Positions 36,400-48,167 of a stretch of DNA of 64,000 nt are shown piece by piece. The position numbers were made by a program, and so were the translations under genes. Positions within the stretch are counted from its first letter, which is position 1; each line of letters starts with the position of its first letter. The DNA lies in the NCBI RefSeq assembly GCF_963259705.1, contig NC_081846.1:93260641-93324640 (forward strand), read 5' to 3'. Source of the DNA: Myotis daubentonii (taxonomy: Eukaryota; Chordata; Mammalia; Chiroptera; Vespertilionidae). Below the pieces are notes generated by a model. That model was not told where the DNA came from, did no database searches, and saw nothing but the letters and a program-made list of their open reading frames with translations.

Positions 36400-37260
36400 T
36401 ATGGCTGCTACTCTTTCTACACTAAGTTCTCCCACTACCTTTATTCAAACATTTCCTCAAGTTATACTTACAATAGCTGGTAGACATTTTAAGTCACCCA
36501 CAGCTCTTTCCAGTCTCCCAGCTTTCACTGGCAATGTTTAGCCCTTGAATGCAAACATTCCTTCCTGCTTTGTAATATCATCCCTGTACATTTAATAGGG
36601 AGAGACTTATTTGGCGAATGGACTATTTCTTGAGATTCTAGCGGACTCCTCTACTTATAATTGGGTGGTTTCTGCTCTGGATATACTTTTGCCTTCTTCA
36701 TTATGTTTGATTTATATCCCAAGTAAAACTCTTGACACCATACTGATATTTTATGGGATTAAAAATTCCACTGAAATAGGAAAAATAATTGGAGCAGAAC
36801 CTATTAAAGTTCAGATAGATCCACTAAACTGTTATACAAATTTCCTCAATATTCCTTGAAACCAGAAGCAAAGGAAGGACTCAGACCTTTAGTAAATGCC
36901 TTCTATTTAAAGCCTTTGTCGTACTCTGTACCAGACCTATAACACTCTGGTCCTGCCAGGAAAGAAGTGTAATGGACAAGGATGTTGATTGTTCAAGACA
37001 TCAAGGCCACCAACTAACTCAGCACCCTCCATTCTGCTTTAATGCATAACCCCAACCTAATGGCATCATCATTCCTGCTTCTCTTTAGTAAATTTTGCTC
37101 TATCTTCCTCACTGTGCCTCTAGCCCAGAAATGTCAATGCCTTTTGCCTTGAGTCAGGGAGGTGAACAATATACCTGGACAGTCGTGCTCAGAGGTTCAA
37201 CGCAGCCTCCACCTATTGCTCCCCCAGGTCTTTGGACCAAACGATCTAAATGTCCCTGTG
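36400..37260 (+). pseudogene. Old endogenous retrovirus pol fragment
   Basis: The plus-strand frames contain a G-R-D-L segment of the type found near the end of retroviral protease. They also contain a proline/lysine-rich stretch and a Q-Y-T-W-T segment of the type found in reverse transcriptase, in the expected order but in different frames. Stops and frameshifts are many and no LTR was recognised. It is a relict without coding capacity. Confidence 0.5.
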
Positions 37261-37844
37261 ATGCGCATTATCACTCACTGCTGCAGCCCCCGATTCAGGA
37301 TTCACTGCGTCTCCTGGCCTCCGAGAACACGGGGGACAGCCGGCTGTCTTCCCTCAATCGGAGCTCTTCTTGTACTTCACTCAGCTTTAATAGAGTCTCA
37401 CCTAACAGTCTGTGTTGGTGGGTCATTACCAAACCTGAAAGTGGACGTTATCAAGCAGAACATGCTGCACCAATTTATTCCATCCTGTGAAACATAGTCG
37501 TCGACCTGATGTAAAACCAACCCAGGGGCAAAGAAACAGAGAGCAAACATCACGGATGTTGTGCTTTTGGAGCAGTGCAGAACTTTGGGGTGCTTTGGGA
37601 GCCAAGGGGGCTTCTCACCTCTGCTGGCACCTCTGGCTATACTTAGGAGCGTTTAGATGTACTCCTACTTCCTGTGGAAGCGGCTGTGATAAAGGTTGAG
37701 GTCTATAAAAGAGAGATAATATGGAAGCTAAAGGAAATGCTTAGCAGAGTATGATGTCACACAGGCAGCCTTCAGCAAGGTTATAACCTTAACTAAACCC
37801 TCAAAGTATTTAAAGAGGTCATTATAAAATACTGATGATTAACC

Positions 37845-38195
37845 CCAATAGGGGAGTTGGTGCACCGCCCCCTGTCACACACAGAGCAGGGCGGATCAGG
37901 GGGTTGGGGCACCGCCACTCTCACACTCAGGGAAGGGCCTTTGGGGAGGTTATGGCTCTACCCCATCACACAGAGCTCAGGGCCCGTGGGGTGGGAGGGT
38001 TGGGGCGCCTTCCCCTGTCAAGAAAAGAGCAGGGCGGATAAGGAGGTTGTGGCCCCGCCCCCTGTCACACACAGAGCCACAGGGTTATCAGGGGGTTTGG
38101 GCGCTGCCCCCTGTCACGCTGATCCCGGTGCCAAGAGGGCTCTCGGCTCCTCTGGTCCCGGTGCTGGGAGGCATATTACCCTTTTACTATATAGA
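37845..38195 (-). mobile_element. Helitron family Y, truncated
   Basis: On the minus strand it starts TCTATATAGTAAAAGGGTAA at 38195 and runs into tandem copies of a roughly 47-bp GTCACACACAGAGCAGGG-type unit. The 3' terminus is missing. It abuts family X (38196-38831) directly. Confidence 0.75.
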
Positions 38196-38831
38196 AGAGA
38201 GGCCTGGTGCATGAGTGGGGGCTGGCTGGTTTGCCCTGAAGGGTGTCCTGGATCAGGGTAGGGGTCCCCGCTGGGGTCCCTTGCCAGCCTGGATGAGGGG
38301 ATGATGGCTGTTTGTAGCTGGTCACACACCCTTCAGGGTAGGGGGTCCCTACTGGGGTGCCGGGACAGTCTGGGTGAGGGGCTGAGGGCTGTTTTCAGGC
38401 TGTGACTGAAGCTCGCAACTACTCCTTTTTTTCTTTTTCTATTCTGGGCCAGCTTTAGCTCTGAGGCTTGGCTCCATCTCTGAGGCCTCAGCTGCTGAAA
38501 GCAGGTATCTGGTTTGTTTCGGTTCTATAATCGAAACTCTGTATCAACTCCAGCTCTGAGAACCCAGCTCACTGAAAGCTGGTTTCTGGGGTTTGGTTTA
38601 GCTTCTATGTTTGTTACAATGTTTCAAACTGCAGGCTCAGAGGCCAGCAAGGCAGGCGGGAAACATTGCAGTCCTCTGTCACTGAAGCAAGCAAACCTCA
38701 TGTTCAGTTTAAGCTGCCTGGCTGCTGCCCGCCATCTTGGCTGGCAGTTACTTTGCATATCACCCTGATTAGCCAATGGGAAGGGTAGCAGTCGTATGCC
38801 AATTGCCATGTTTCTCTTTTATTAGATAGGA
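38196..38831 (-). mobile_element. Helitron family X, 636 bp
   Basis: On the minus strand it begins TCCTATCTAATAAAAGAGAA at 38831 and ends CACCAGGCCTCTCT at 38196, without the usual terminal CTAG. Family Y follows without a gap. Confidence 0.8.
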
Positions 38832-38833
38832 TA

Positions 38834-40260
38834 TCTACAGTAATAAAAGACAAAGATGCTAAATGACCATACCTTTGCTACAGCCACCAGACAATCAGAA
38901 GTGTATGCAAATTAACCCAACAAAAATGGCCATTAAATTTGCATACTGTTGTTGGGGCAGGCAGCACCAGAAGCCACCCGTGGGATCTGTGCCACATCAG
39001 GGACTGGGGAGGCGGGGCGGGCAGCGCAAGACAATGCCCAGGGAGGCGGAGCTGGTGATCGCCCCAGCCAGAAGCCTTAGGCCTGGATAAGGGTGGAGCT
39101 GGCAGTTTCCCAGGGCTTGGGGTCCCCTGCCCAGGCATAACGCCCCGCCAGATGCCTGAGGCCTGGACAAGGACGGAGCCTGTGATTAGAGCGGTCTGGG
39201 GGTACCCTGTCCAGACCTAATGCTCCTCTGGCCTGGGCAAAGTCGGAGCCTGCAATCAGAGGGGGCTGAGGGTCCCCTGCCCAGGCCAAGTGCTCTGGCC
39301 AGAGACCTGAGGCCTGGGTAGGTGATTGCAGCAGGTTGGGTGTGCCCTGCCTAGGCCTAAGGCCCAGGCCAGAGATCTTAGGCCTTGGGAGGTGATCAGA
39401 TTGGACTGGGGGTCCCCTACCCAGTCCTAACACCCGGCCTAAGGCCGCAGACCTAGGCAGGGGCTGAGCCGGGATTGGTGTGAACTACAAAGGAAACACC
39501 TTTTCTGACCGCTCATTGGCTAAGCTCCTGTATGCCACTGGTAATATTCTTAGTAACTTGGGTAATAAGAATCCAAGATGGTGATGTATGGTTTTTCCAC
39601 CTCACTCCTGGAGAAAAAACGAAGGTCTGCTGCTGCAGGGGCTAAGAAATATCATATCCTGCCCTAGTTGGTTTGGCTCAGTAGATAATGCCTCAGTAGC
39701 CTACTGCAGGGTCTGGGTTCAATTCTGACCAAGGGCATGTACCTAGGCTGCAGGCTCCTCCCTTGCTGGGGCTCAGGTCAGCGCTCATGCAGGAGGCAAA
39801 CAATCAAAGTGTTCCTGTCACTTTGATGTTTCTTTCTGTCTTTCCCTTTCTCTTCCACATTTTCTAAAAATCAATATAAACATATTCTCAGATGAGTATA
39901 AAAAAATATAAAGAAATGCCATATCCTATGAAAGACACGTCTTGAAAATACCTAAAGAAACTTGTCATTTTTTCATGGTAAAGGGCCTGGAGTCTGTGTT
40001 GAAGAAAACACCTTGGTGGCTGCAGAGTCTGGCAGTGGCTACAGCAACAGGGTGATGGGGCTGGTGTCTTCCCCTGATCAGCCTGGTTGCCTCCCATAAA
40101 GGGAGGCCAGACTGTGGCTTAGGCCCGCTCCCCAAGGGGAACAGAGAGTAGGCCTAAACCTTCAGTAGGACATCCCCTTAGGGCTCCCAGTATGTGAGAG
40201 GGGGCAGGCTGGGCTGAGGGCCCCTGCCCCATGCATGAATTTCATGCACCAGGCCTCTAG
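38834..40260 (+). mobile_element. Helitron with nested SINE
   Basis: The 5' end TCTACAGTAATAAAAGACAA follows host TA. The 3' hairpin TGCATGAATTTCATGCA is followed by CCAGGCCTCTAG before T. Inside are GGCCTGAGG-rich tandem copies (39060-39460) and a VES SINE (39661-39912). Confidence 0.78.
39661..39912 (+). mobile_element. VES SINE with target duplication
   Basis: It starts GCCCTAGTTGGTTTGGCTCA (tRNA-like head) and ends with an A-rich tail. The duplication is GAAATATCATATCCT at 39646-39660 and GAAATGCCATATCCT at 39913-39927 (13 of 15 match). Confidence 0.9.
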
Positions 40261-41083
40261 TTACTATTATAATATTAATAAGTAAACTTCATTATCATTT
40301 TCTACATGCCAGGTATTCTTCTAAGCATTTTTGTGTTTATTAACTTAATTTTCCCAGGAACACTATAATAAAAGTCATGACTTACAATTTATTTACACAT
40401 GAGGAATCCAAGGCACGGACAGGTTTCCCTTCTCCTGGGGACAGAACACTAATTACATTGCCAGGAAGTCTGGCTTGTGAAATCCCACTCTTCTCAATCA
40501 CTGTGTTACAACACCCTTCACAGCAGGGAACAGGTGAAGGGAAGGAATAAGAGAATGAAAGTGTTTTGGAGGCCTACACTGTGCCAATACCTAAGCCAGG
40601 TATTGCAGCTGTTTTTACATATGACACCAATTTCAAGTTCTCAAGTTTTGCTCTTTTATTTCTGTCCTATGCTCTTGGCGATATTCTTCCTTTTCTTTTT
40701 CCTCATTGTTCTTACCTGTAAATTGAAGGTTATATTGCATTCTTCCTATGAATCCTTACAGTCTGATCTTCTGTTTCTATGCTTACTGATGAAACAAAAA
40801 GATCTTTTTATTTTTCCATGTCTTACCCTATGTTTTACTTTGCCAACTTTTTAAAAAGCCTTAGACATTATAGTCTTTATATTTTGGTTTTGGAGAAATG
40901 TACTCTATGCTATATTCTCCTGGCATTATATTATACCACCCCTCATCTTAGTGTTGTGTCATTTAGAATAAGTCAGTTGTCAATTGTAAAATCTTTGTAA
41001 AAGAATACCAAAGCAATTACTAGACTTCATCCTCCACAATTTGATTTTGAATTTAAGGGTCACCTCTATGTTTGGACTTGGCA
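40261..41083. other. Non-coding stretch, nothing recognised
   Basis: AT-rich, with only chance open frames. Confidence 0.4.
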
Positions 41084-43018
41084 AAATGTCATTATTTTAA
41101 ATTAAATCTTTATTGTTCAGATTATTACAGTTGTTCCTCTTTTTTGCCCCCAGAGCTCCCCTCCACACAGTTCCCACCACCACCCTCTGCCCTTACTCCT
41201 CCCACTGTCCTCATCCATAGGTGTACAATTTTTGTCCAGTCTCTTACTGCACACCCACACCGCTTTCCCCCCAAGAATTGTCAGTCTACTCCATTTACAT
41301 ATCCCTGGTTCTATTATATTCACCAGTTTACTCTGTTCATCAGATTTTTTATTCATTTGATTTTTAGATTCGCTTGTTGATAGATATGTATTTGCTGTTC
41401 GTAATTTATATCTTTACCATTGTCTTCTTCCTCTTCTTAAAGAATACATTTCAGTATTTCATATAATGCTAGTTTGGTGGTGATGAACTCCTTTAGCTTT
41501 TTCTTATCTGTGAAACTCTTTATCAGACCTTCAATTCTGAATGATAGCTTTGCTGGATAAAGTAATCTTGGTTGTAGGTTCTTGGCATTCATCACTTTGA
41601 ATATTTCTTGCCACTCTCTTCTGGCCTGCATAGTTTCTGTTGAAAAATCAGCTGACAGTCGTATGGGTACTCCCTTGTAGGTAACTGGCGGTTTTTCTCT
41701 TGCTGCTTTTAAGATTCTCTCTTTGTCTTTGCTCTTGACATTTTAATTATGATGTGTCTTGGTGTGGTCCTCTTTGGATTCCTTTTGTTTGGGTTCTCTG
41801 CATTTCCTGGACTTGTAAGTCTATTTCTTTCACCAGGTGGGGGAAGTTTTCTGTCATTATTTCTTCAAATATGTTTTCAATATCTTGCCCTCTCTCTTCT
41901 GGCACCCCTATAATTTAGATGTTGGTATGCTTGAAGTTGTTCCAGAGGCTCCTTACACTATCTTCATATTTTGGGATTCTTTTTTCTTTTTGCTTTTCTG
42001 ATTGGGTATTTTTTGTGTCTTCGTATTTCAAATCTTTGACTTGATTCTTGGGATCCTCTTGTCTGCTGTTGGATCTCCGTATATTATTCTTTATTCCAGT
42101 CAGTGTATGCTTAATTTCTAGTTGGTCTTTTTTCATATTCTCCAGGGTCTCCCTAAATTTATTGGCGGTTTCCAGAAAATTCTTGAAAACCCTTATAACC
42201 GTGGTTTTGAACTCTCTATCCAGTCGTTTGCTTTCCTCCATTTCTGTCATTTGTGACCTGTTTCTTTGTCTCCGCATTTTTTATGCTTCCCTGTGTTGGT
42301 AGAGTGGCTTTGTGTGCTAGGTGTCCTATAGGGTCCAGTGGCTCAGCCTCCCCAATTACCTGAGGTGGACACTCTTGGTGCACCCCTTTGTGGGTTTTGT
42401 GCACAGTCTTGTTGTAGTTAAGCCTTGATTGCTGTAGGTATCACTGGGAGGAATTGACCTCCAGGCGAATTGGCTGTGAGAATCAGCTGTGTCTGCAGTG
42501 GGAGAACTTGTGTGCTGAAGATACCCTTCTGGGGCAAGAATTGCTTCAGTGGGGCTTTGGTGCTCACTGAGTCTGCCCCTGAGTCTGTCCCTTATGGATC
42601 TGAGGAGTTGTAATCTGGATGGTCCCACTCTGACCACTGGGTACACTGGCTCTTGGACCTAAGGAGGTGCTAATTTCTCCTCTGCCTGTGGATACCCAGC
42701 TGGAGCTACAAAGAGATCTGCAGATTCCCCTTCCTTGTTTGGGGTTTGGTGGTGCCCAGATGAGGCCCAGCTGTGAAAAATTGCAAGCTGCTGTAGGGCC
42801 TTGGGCCTTCTCTTTGAAGTTCTGGGTCTATCTGCCCCAGCTGCAATTTTTTAGGTAATTTTCAGATTGCAAAGGGCCAGGGCATTCATATGCAAAGCCT
42901 CTGCCACAGCCTGAGTGGGGCAAGATGTCAGGGAATCAACAGGGCAGAGTAAGCAGCTATGGATGATCCTCAGCCCTGCCCTAAGGGGCACCGCATCTTA
43001 GTGTCCTGGTAATTGCTT
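41084..43018 (-). mobile_element. HAL1-like half-LINE
   Basis: In minus-strand order there is a GC-rich 5' UTR (about 43018-42280), an ORF1 N-terminal part starting MRRQRNRSQM near 42277 with a coiled-coil-like K/E pattern, and an ORF1 C-terminal domain (LLYPAKLSFR, then KSFTDKKKLKE) near 41440-41630. A 3' UTR follows directly (41084-41436). ORF2 is absent. That layout is the definition of HAL1 elements, which depend on L1 in trans. ORF1 is interrupted. Confidence 0.75.
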
Positions 43019-43298
43019 CAGAGCTAAAGCTGGCCAAGAATAAAAAAAAAGAAAAGAATAATAGGAGAGGTTGGGAGCTACAGTCACCTACCAGCCTGAA
43101 AACTGCCCTCAGCCCCTCACCCAGACTGGCCAGGCACCCCAGTGGGGACCCTCACCCTGAAGGGTGTGTGACCAGCTGTAAACAGCCATCATGCCCTCAT
43201 CCAGGCTGGCCAGGCCCCCCCCAGTGGGGACCCCCACCCTCATACAGGACACCCTTCGGGGAAAACCAGCTGGCCCCCACCCGTGCACCAGGCCTCTA
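43019..43298 (+). mobile_element. Helitron family X, 3' part
   Basis: It is homologous to the last part of 38196-38831 (AGCTAAAGCTGGCC through GTGCACCAGGCCTCTA). Its 3' end has no CTAG, and family Y begins at the next base. Confidence 0.75.
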
Positions 43299-44244
43299 TC
43301 CTATATAGTCAAAGGGTAATATGCCTCCCAGCACCGGGATCAGCGGAGCCGCGAGGCCTCCAGGCACCAGATCAGCATGACTGGGGCAGTGCCCAAACCC
43401 CCTGAACGCCCTGTGGCTCTGTGCAGCTACAACCTCCCTTTCTGCCTGCTGTGTTTGTGACAGAGGAATGCACCCCAATACCCTGATCAGCCCTGCTCTG
43501 TTCCTGATAGGGGGGAGATCCCCAACCTCCGGATCGCCCTGCCGCTCTGTGTGTGACAGGGTGCAGTGCTCCAACCCCCTGATTGGCCCTGCCCTGTGTG
43601 TGACAGGGTGCGGTGCCCCAACTCCCCCACCCCCCACGGTCCCTGCTCCGTGTGTGATGGTGTAGAGCCATAACCTCCCCATCGGCCCTGACCTTAGTAT
43701 GACAGCGTGCGGCGCCCCAACCCCCTGATCCGCCCTGCTCTGTGTGTGACAGGGGGCGGTGCCCCAGCTCCCCTATGGGCCCTGCTCTGTGCGTGATGGG
43801 GGGGCTCTCCAACCTCCCTGATGGGCCCTGCTCTGTGAGTGACAGTGGACAGTGCCCCAATCCCCTGATTGGACCTGCTCTGTGTGGGACAGGGGGTGGC
43901 ACTGCAACCTCCCATTGACCCTGCCTTGAGTGTGACAGAGGGCGGTGCCCCAGTCCCCAATCGGCCCTACCCTGGGCGTGACTGAGGGTGGCATCACAAC
44001 CTCCAGATCCACCCTGCTCTGTGCATGACAGGGGGCGGCGCCCTAACTCCCCAATCAGCCCTGCTCTGAGCCTGACCAGGGGCTGCACCTAGGGATTGGG
44101 CCTGCCCTCTGCCACCAGGGAGCAGGCCTAAGCCAGCAGGTCATTATCTCCGGAGGGGTCCTAGACTGTGAGAGGGCACAGGCTGGGCTGAGGGACCCTC
44201 CCTCTCCCCTGAGTGCACAAATTTTTTGTGAACTAGGCCTCTAG
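43299..44244 (+). mobile_element. Helitron family Y, 946 bp, with minisatellite
   Basis: It starts TCCTATATAGTCAAAGGGTA, contains about a dozen imperfect 46-47-bp copies (CTGCTCTGTGTGTGACAGGG core), and ends with a decayed hairpin and GGCCTCTAG before T. The long minus-strand open frame through it (43372-44088) is created by the minisatellite and is not a gene. Confidence 0.85.
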
Positions 44245-45185
44245 TGTTTTATAATAGATGATACATTTAAATCAATAGTGAAAAATCTGAATGATATATA
44301 GGAACAATCTGTGTGATGGAGAGTTCTTAAGAAGTCACTTTCAGTTACTATTCATTCAGAAAGTTAAGAGTCTTTACAATCAGAAAACCAATAATGTGGT
44401 TTTGGAAATCTCAGATCTTTACTATTTATTTGTCAGGTCATAACACAGCAAAATGGAGATTGCTGGATGCAGAGGTGCTCTCAAGGATCACAGAACAGCG
44501 AACAAACCACCAGAATATGCAGCAAGTGCAGCTCTATGTACTAATGTTCTAGAAGCACAGATGGAGTATGCAAGAAAAAAAAAATCCCAGAAATCTACAC
44601 TGAGGAGGTCATATTTGAGTTGTCTTTTAGGATGAAAATAAGTTTGTCTGGCAGGCCAGAGGAGGGGGGCGAGTAGTATCTGCTTTAATCACACTTGACT
44701 CAGTTTGCTCTGCCGCTAGGAAATATATCATATATAGCAATAATGAGACAAGTGAAAGGGATCATTTCATAATTTGTGTTAAACCTTCCAATAAGTTACA
44801 GAATGTAGTTCATAAACCAAGTTATGAGTCAAATGGTAACTTCTCAGTATGTCAATATATTTGTTCTCAATTTCTGAAATTCAGTTGTTCACTTCACATT
44901 GTTCATATAGATGTAAGCTCTTTATAATATTCATAGAAAAAAACTTTGAGTTATAGATCTATATGTTTTAAACAAGAAAATAAGTTTTAAGTTGTAGGCT
45001 TCTCTGCATGAGTAATATAAAATATTCCACCACGTTCTGAAATGGTTTATTCTTTGGGAAAATGTTACAGTTTGATTTTTTTTTATTTCCACAAGACTTT
45101 TTAATAAAAAGAATTGCATACTGAAATGCAAGTGAGACCTTTTAATAATTGCTTCTTTTTAATTAATTACCAGTATTGTTCTTTT
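44245..45185. other. Non-coding stretch, nothing recognised
   Basis: AT-rich with no open frame above about 66 codons. Confidence 0.4.
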
Positions 45186-45515
45186 TTTAATTTTTAATCT
45201 TTACCTTCTTTATTGGTTAAGGTATTACATATGTGTAATCATATGTAATCATGTCTTCATCCCCCCTTAACCCGCACCCTCCCCCCCCCCCACACTCATG
45301 CTCTCATCCCCCCTGTTGTCTGTGTCCATTGGTTGGGCTTATATGCATGCATACAAGTCCTTTGGTTGATCTCTCCCCTTTACCCGCACCCTCCCCTGCT
45401 TTCCCTCTGGGGTTTGACAGTCTGATTGCTGCTTCTCTGTCTCTGGATCTGTCCCCGTTCTTCAGTCTATGTTGTTCACTATATTCCACAAATGAGTGAG
45501 ATCATGTGGTATCTT
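45186..45515 (-). mobile_element. LINE-1 3' fragment
   Basis: It has a TTATTGGTTAAGGTATTACA start and a CAAGTCCTTTGGTTGATCTC segment shared with the L1 ends at 26 and 35 kb. It is more diverged and ends in the GAGTGAGATCATGTGGTAT segment. Confidence 0.8.
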
Positions 45516-45829
45516 CAAGAGAAAACTTTCAAAACATTACTATACTATGAATAAATAAAAATTATACAATATAAAATTACTACGAATTTAAAACAAAGGC
45601 CAATTCAATAATAAGGGAAAATGTTTTTAGAGTGCACTCGATGCACTGTAGAAAAACTAAAGATATCCTTATACAAAACATCATTTTAGGTACTTTAATC
45701 ATTCTTGGGTAGACACTGTAGAGAGTACGAGACTTTTTAAAAAGTGTTTTAGAGTGTACTTAGTATTAGGTATACCGGAATGAGGCATAAAATGATGACA
45801 AGCATAGAGAGGATTTTGAATCTCAACAG

Positions 45830-45833
<4 letters not shown>

Positions 45834-45873
<40 letters not shown>
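45834..45873. repeat. (TA)n microsatellite
   Basis: About 19 TA copies. Confidence 0.95.
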
Positions 45874-45877
<4 letters not shown>

Positions 45878-46179
45878 ATTTTTTTTAGAAAGTGGTGGAA
45901 ATAACTTGGTATAATATATACAGAAAATACTTACTAGACATCATATAGAAAAGAAGAACAAATAATAAATGCCAACAATGAAATTGGTAGCATGTAAGAA
46001 ATTTTATTTGCTTTGCCCATTTAACAAAATTGCTGGTGGAACAGATCAATATATAATACTTTGCAATGACATTCTAGGCTCCAGTACATGCTATCTTAAC
46101 AAAGTACACCATCATAGAAATGTTAGGGCTGAGTGGAAGGGAGGGGTATTGCAGTTTCTATTCTAAAAATTCTAAAGTG

Positions 46180-46385
46180 TTTATAAAGTCTTTTGCATCA
46201 TGAATGTATTCATGGCTGGCATTTGTAGGGGGTATAGTAAGTTGGATACAGAGTAAGGCCATATCTGGGATGTGTGCTCTGCCTTGTTCTTCCTCAGGGG
46301 AGTGCTATGTGGTATTAAAAGGGGCCGTCTGCTCATATTGCTGGGATGGTTGTAGAGATGGAGGTGGTAGATGTGCATAACAATG
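46180..46385. repeat. Diverged copy of the sequence downstream of exon T
   Basis: It is similar to 47855-48030 (GTAGAGATGGAGGTGGTAGATGTG against GTAGAGATGGTGGCGGTAGATGTG and flanking text). It is probably an old duplication of FAM170A-like 3' flanking or untranslated sequence, without a coding exon copy. Confidence 0.6.
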
Positions 46386-47850
46386 CTGGCTCTAGATCTG
46401 CAAATGCACTTTCCTAATTAATCAAGGACATAGTATACGTACTGACTACCAGTATAGCCCTTACTCTTTCAATATAAAGTCAGAGGAGTAGAATGTGTTC
46501 TTCCTTTCTAGGTTATATCATTTCAGCTATTAAAATGGAAGAAGTTCTTCTGTGGAAAAAAACTTGCATTAATTAAGGAACTCTATGTTCCAAACTATAG
46601 GAAATGGCTTAGGCTAATTGAGGAAAAAAATCAGGAACTTAACTGAACTTAGCAAAGGAAGGCTAATGACTTAGTCACAGTTTAAACAGCCCAGTATTTC
46701 AAAGGAGAGGAATTGAAGCAAGCCAAGCAGTGGAAAAACCTTCATTTGAGTTGCAGACAAAGGATAACTCACCACTACCACCATCTCCAATCTCTCGCTC
46801 TCCTGTTTTACTCTTCCAAGTTATCAGTACAGATTGGTCATGGATAGTTGTTTACTCGGGATAACTAGGTCGGATGATGACAGGAAGGTAGAGAAGTAAT
46901 GACTTTACTTAACTAGTCTGGCTTGAGTACATATTTGGCAGAAAACAGAGCCTGTTTTCAAAGGAAGAAGTAAAAAATACTCAGATAAAAACAACAGCAA
47001 CTGTAATCCACCTCTTAGCTTCTGTGTACTTGTGGACACACGGGTGCACATATAGTTCCTTTACGTGTGTTTTTATGGGGAATAATGCAGCAGAAAATGA
47101 AAAGTTACAAGATAATCTAATATGTATACATAAAGGTGTCCAAAATATCATAGTACAGGTTTAAGCTTTAATAATTTTAAAAGGGTAAAAGCTACAAATT
47201 ATAGATCATTTAAAAGTGGATCTATTTTATTTTCCATTTTCCTGTATAGTTTTGGGAATTATAAGTAATACTTTTTGAATTTTAATTTTTTATTTCATAT
47301 TCTCTGAAGATGGCAGAGAGTAAAACTAACATTGGTAGTTAAAAATATACAAAGTCAAATAAGTATAAATGACATGCATAAAAATAAAAATGGAAATTGT
47401 GTTTTTCAACTGTTGGTAGCTGTCACGCTTCTACAGTTACTAAACTTAAATATGCACTATGACATTTTAGAAACCTGTATATATACACGTTAATCTAAAT
47501 ATTAGAATGTCTTGTAATTGTTCATTGTGAGCTCATCCTTCCCCATGGATACATATGTATAAGGGGTGTATATGCACCTGTGTTTCCACAAGTTCATAGA
47601 AGTTTAGAGGTGGAGTATAATTGCTTTTGCTTTCATCCATGCAGTACCTTTTTATACTTCCACAATGTCTATCTTCCAGCCAAATAATGGTGCAACTGAA
47701 TACATTAGAGGAAGATATTGGAAAAAGGGATATAGAGAAATATGTAAATTTGTAAATTTGTTAACAAAGACCAATTGCATAGAAACGTGGGGGTGAATAC
47801 AGGGGAGAAGAATTACAATCTGTACTATCAAGTTAGTGTAGTGTTTGCAG
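46386..47850. other. Region downstream of the FAM170A-like gene
   Basis: No gene. On the minus strand an AATAAA-type poly(A) signal (complement at 47226-47231) lies about 940 bp past the stop of exon T. Others could serve as well. Confidence 0.3.
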
Positions 47851-48167
47851 GCTCATGCATTAAGAATGTTTTCATCGATGGTATATAATAAAGTTGGAGA
47901 GAGGAAAGGCAGTATCTGGAATGGTGTGGTGTGACTTCTTGTCCCTTAGGAAAATGGTGGGTGGTATTCAAAGGGGCTGTCTGCGGAGACAGGTGGTAGG
48001 GTGTAGAGATGGTGGCGGTAGATGTGAGTATCCAGGTTGGACACTCTGTCTGCTGGAAGGGAATGAGCCTCCTCAGGGGAGTCTAAGCTTCACATCCTCT
48101 CTTTTAGGGGCTGGAAAACAGTCTCTCTAGTTGTACAAGGTTGTCTTCATGGCAAAATGTTTGTCAT
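47851..48167 (-). other. Probable 3' untranslated region of exon T
   Basis: It follows the stop codon directly, is related to 46180-46385 and has no reading frame continuing the protein. Its extent is a guess. Confidence 0.4.

Noticed and set aside
43560..44060. Regularly spaced repeats resembling a CRISPR array
   Set aside because: The copies are contiguous and imperfect with no unique spacers, in a vertebrate Helitron.
43372..44088. 238-codon minus-strand frame with regular repeats
   Set aside because: It is created by the 46-47-bp minisatellite inside a Helitron, and the frame is open because the unit lacks stops.
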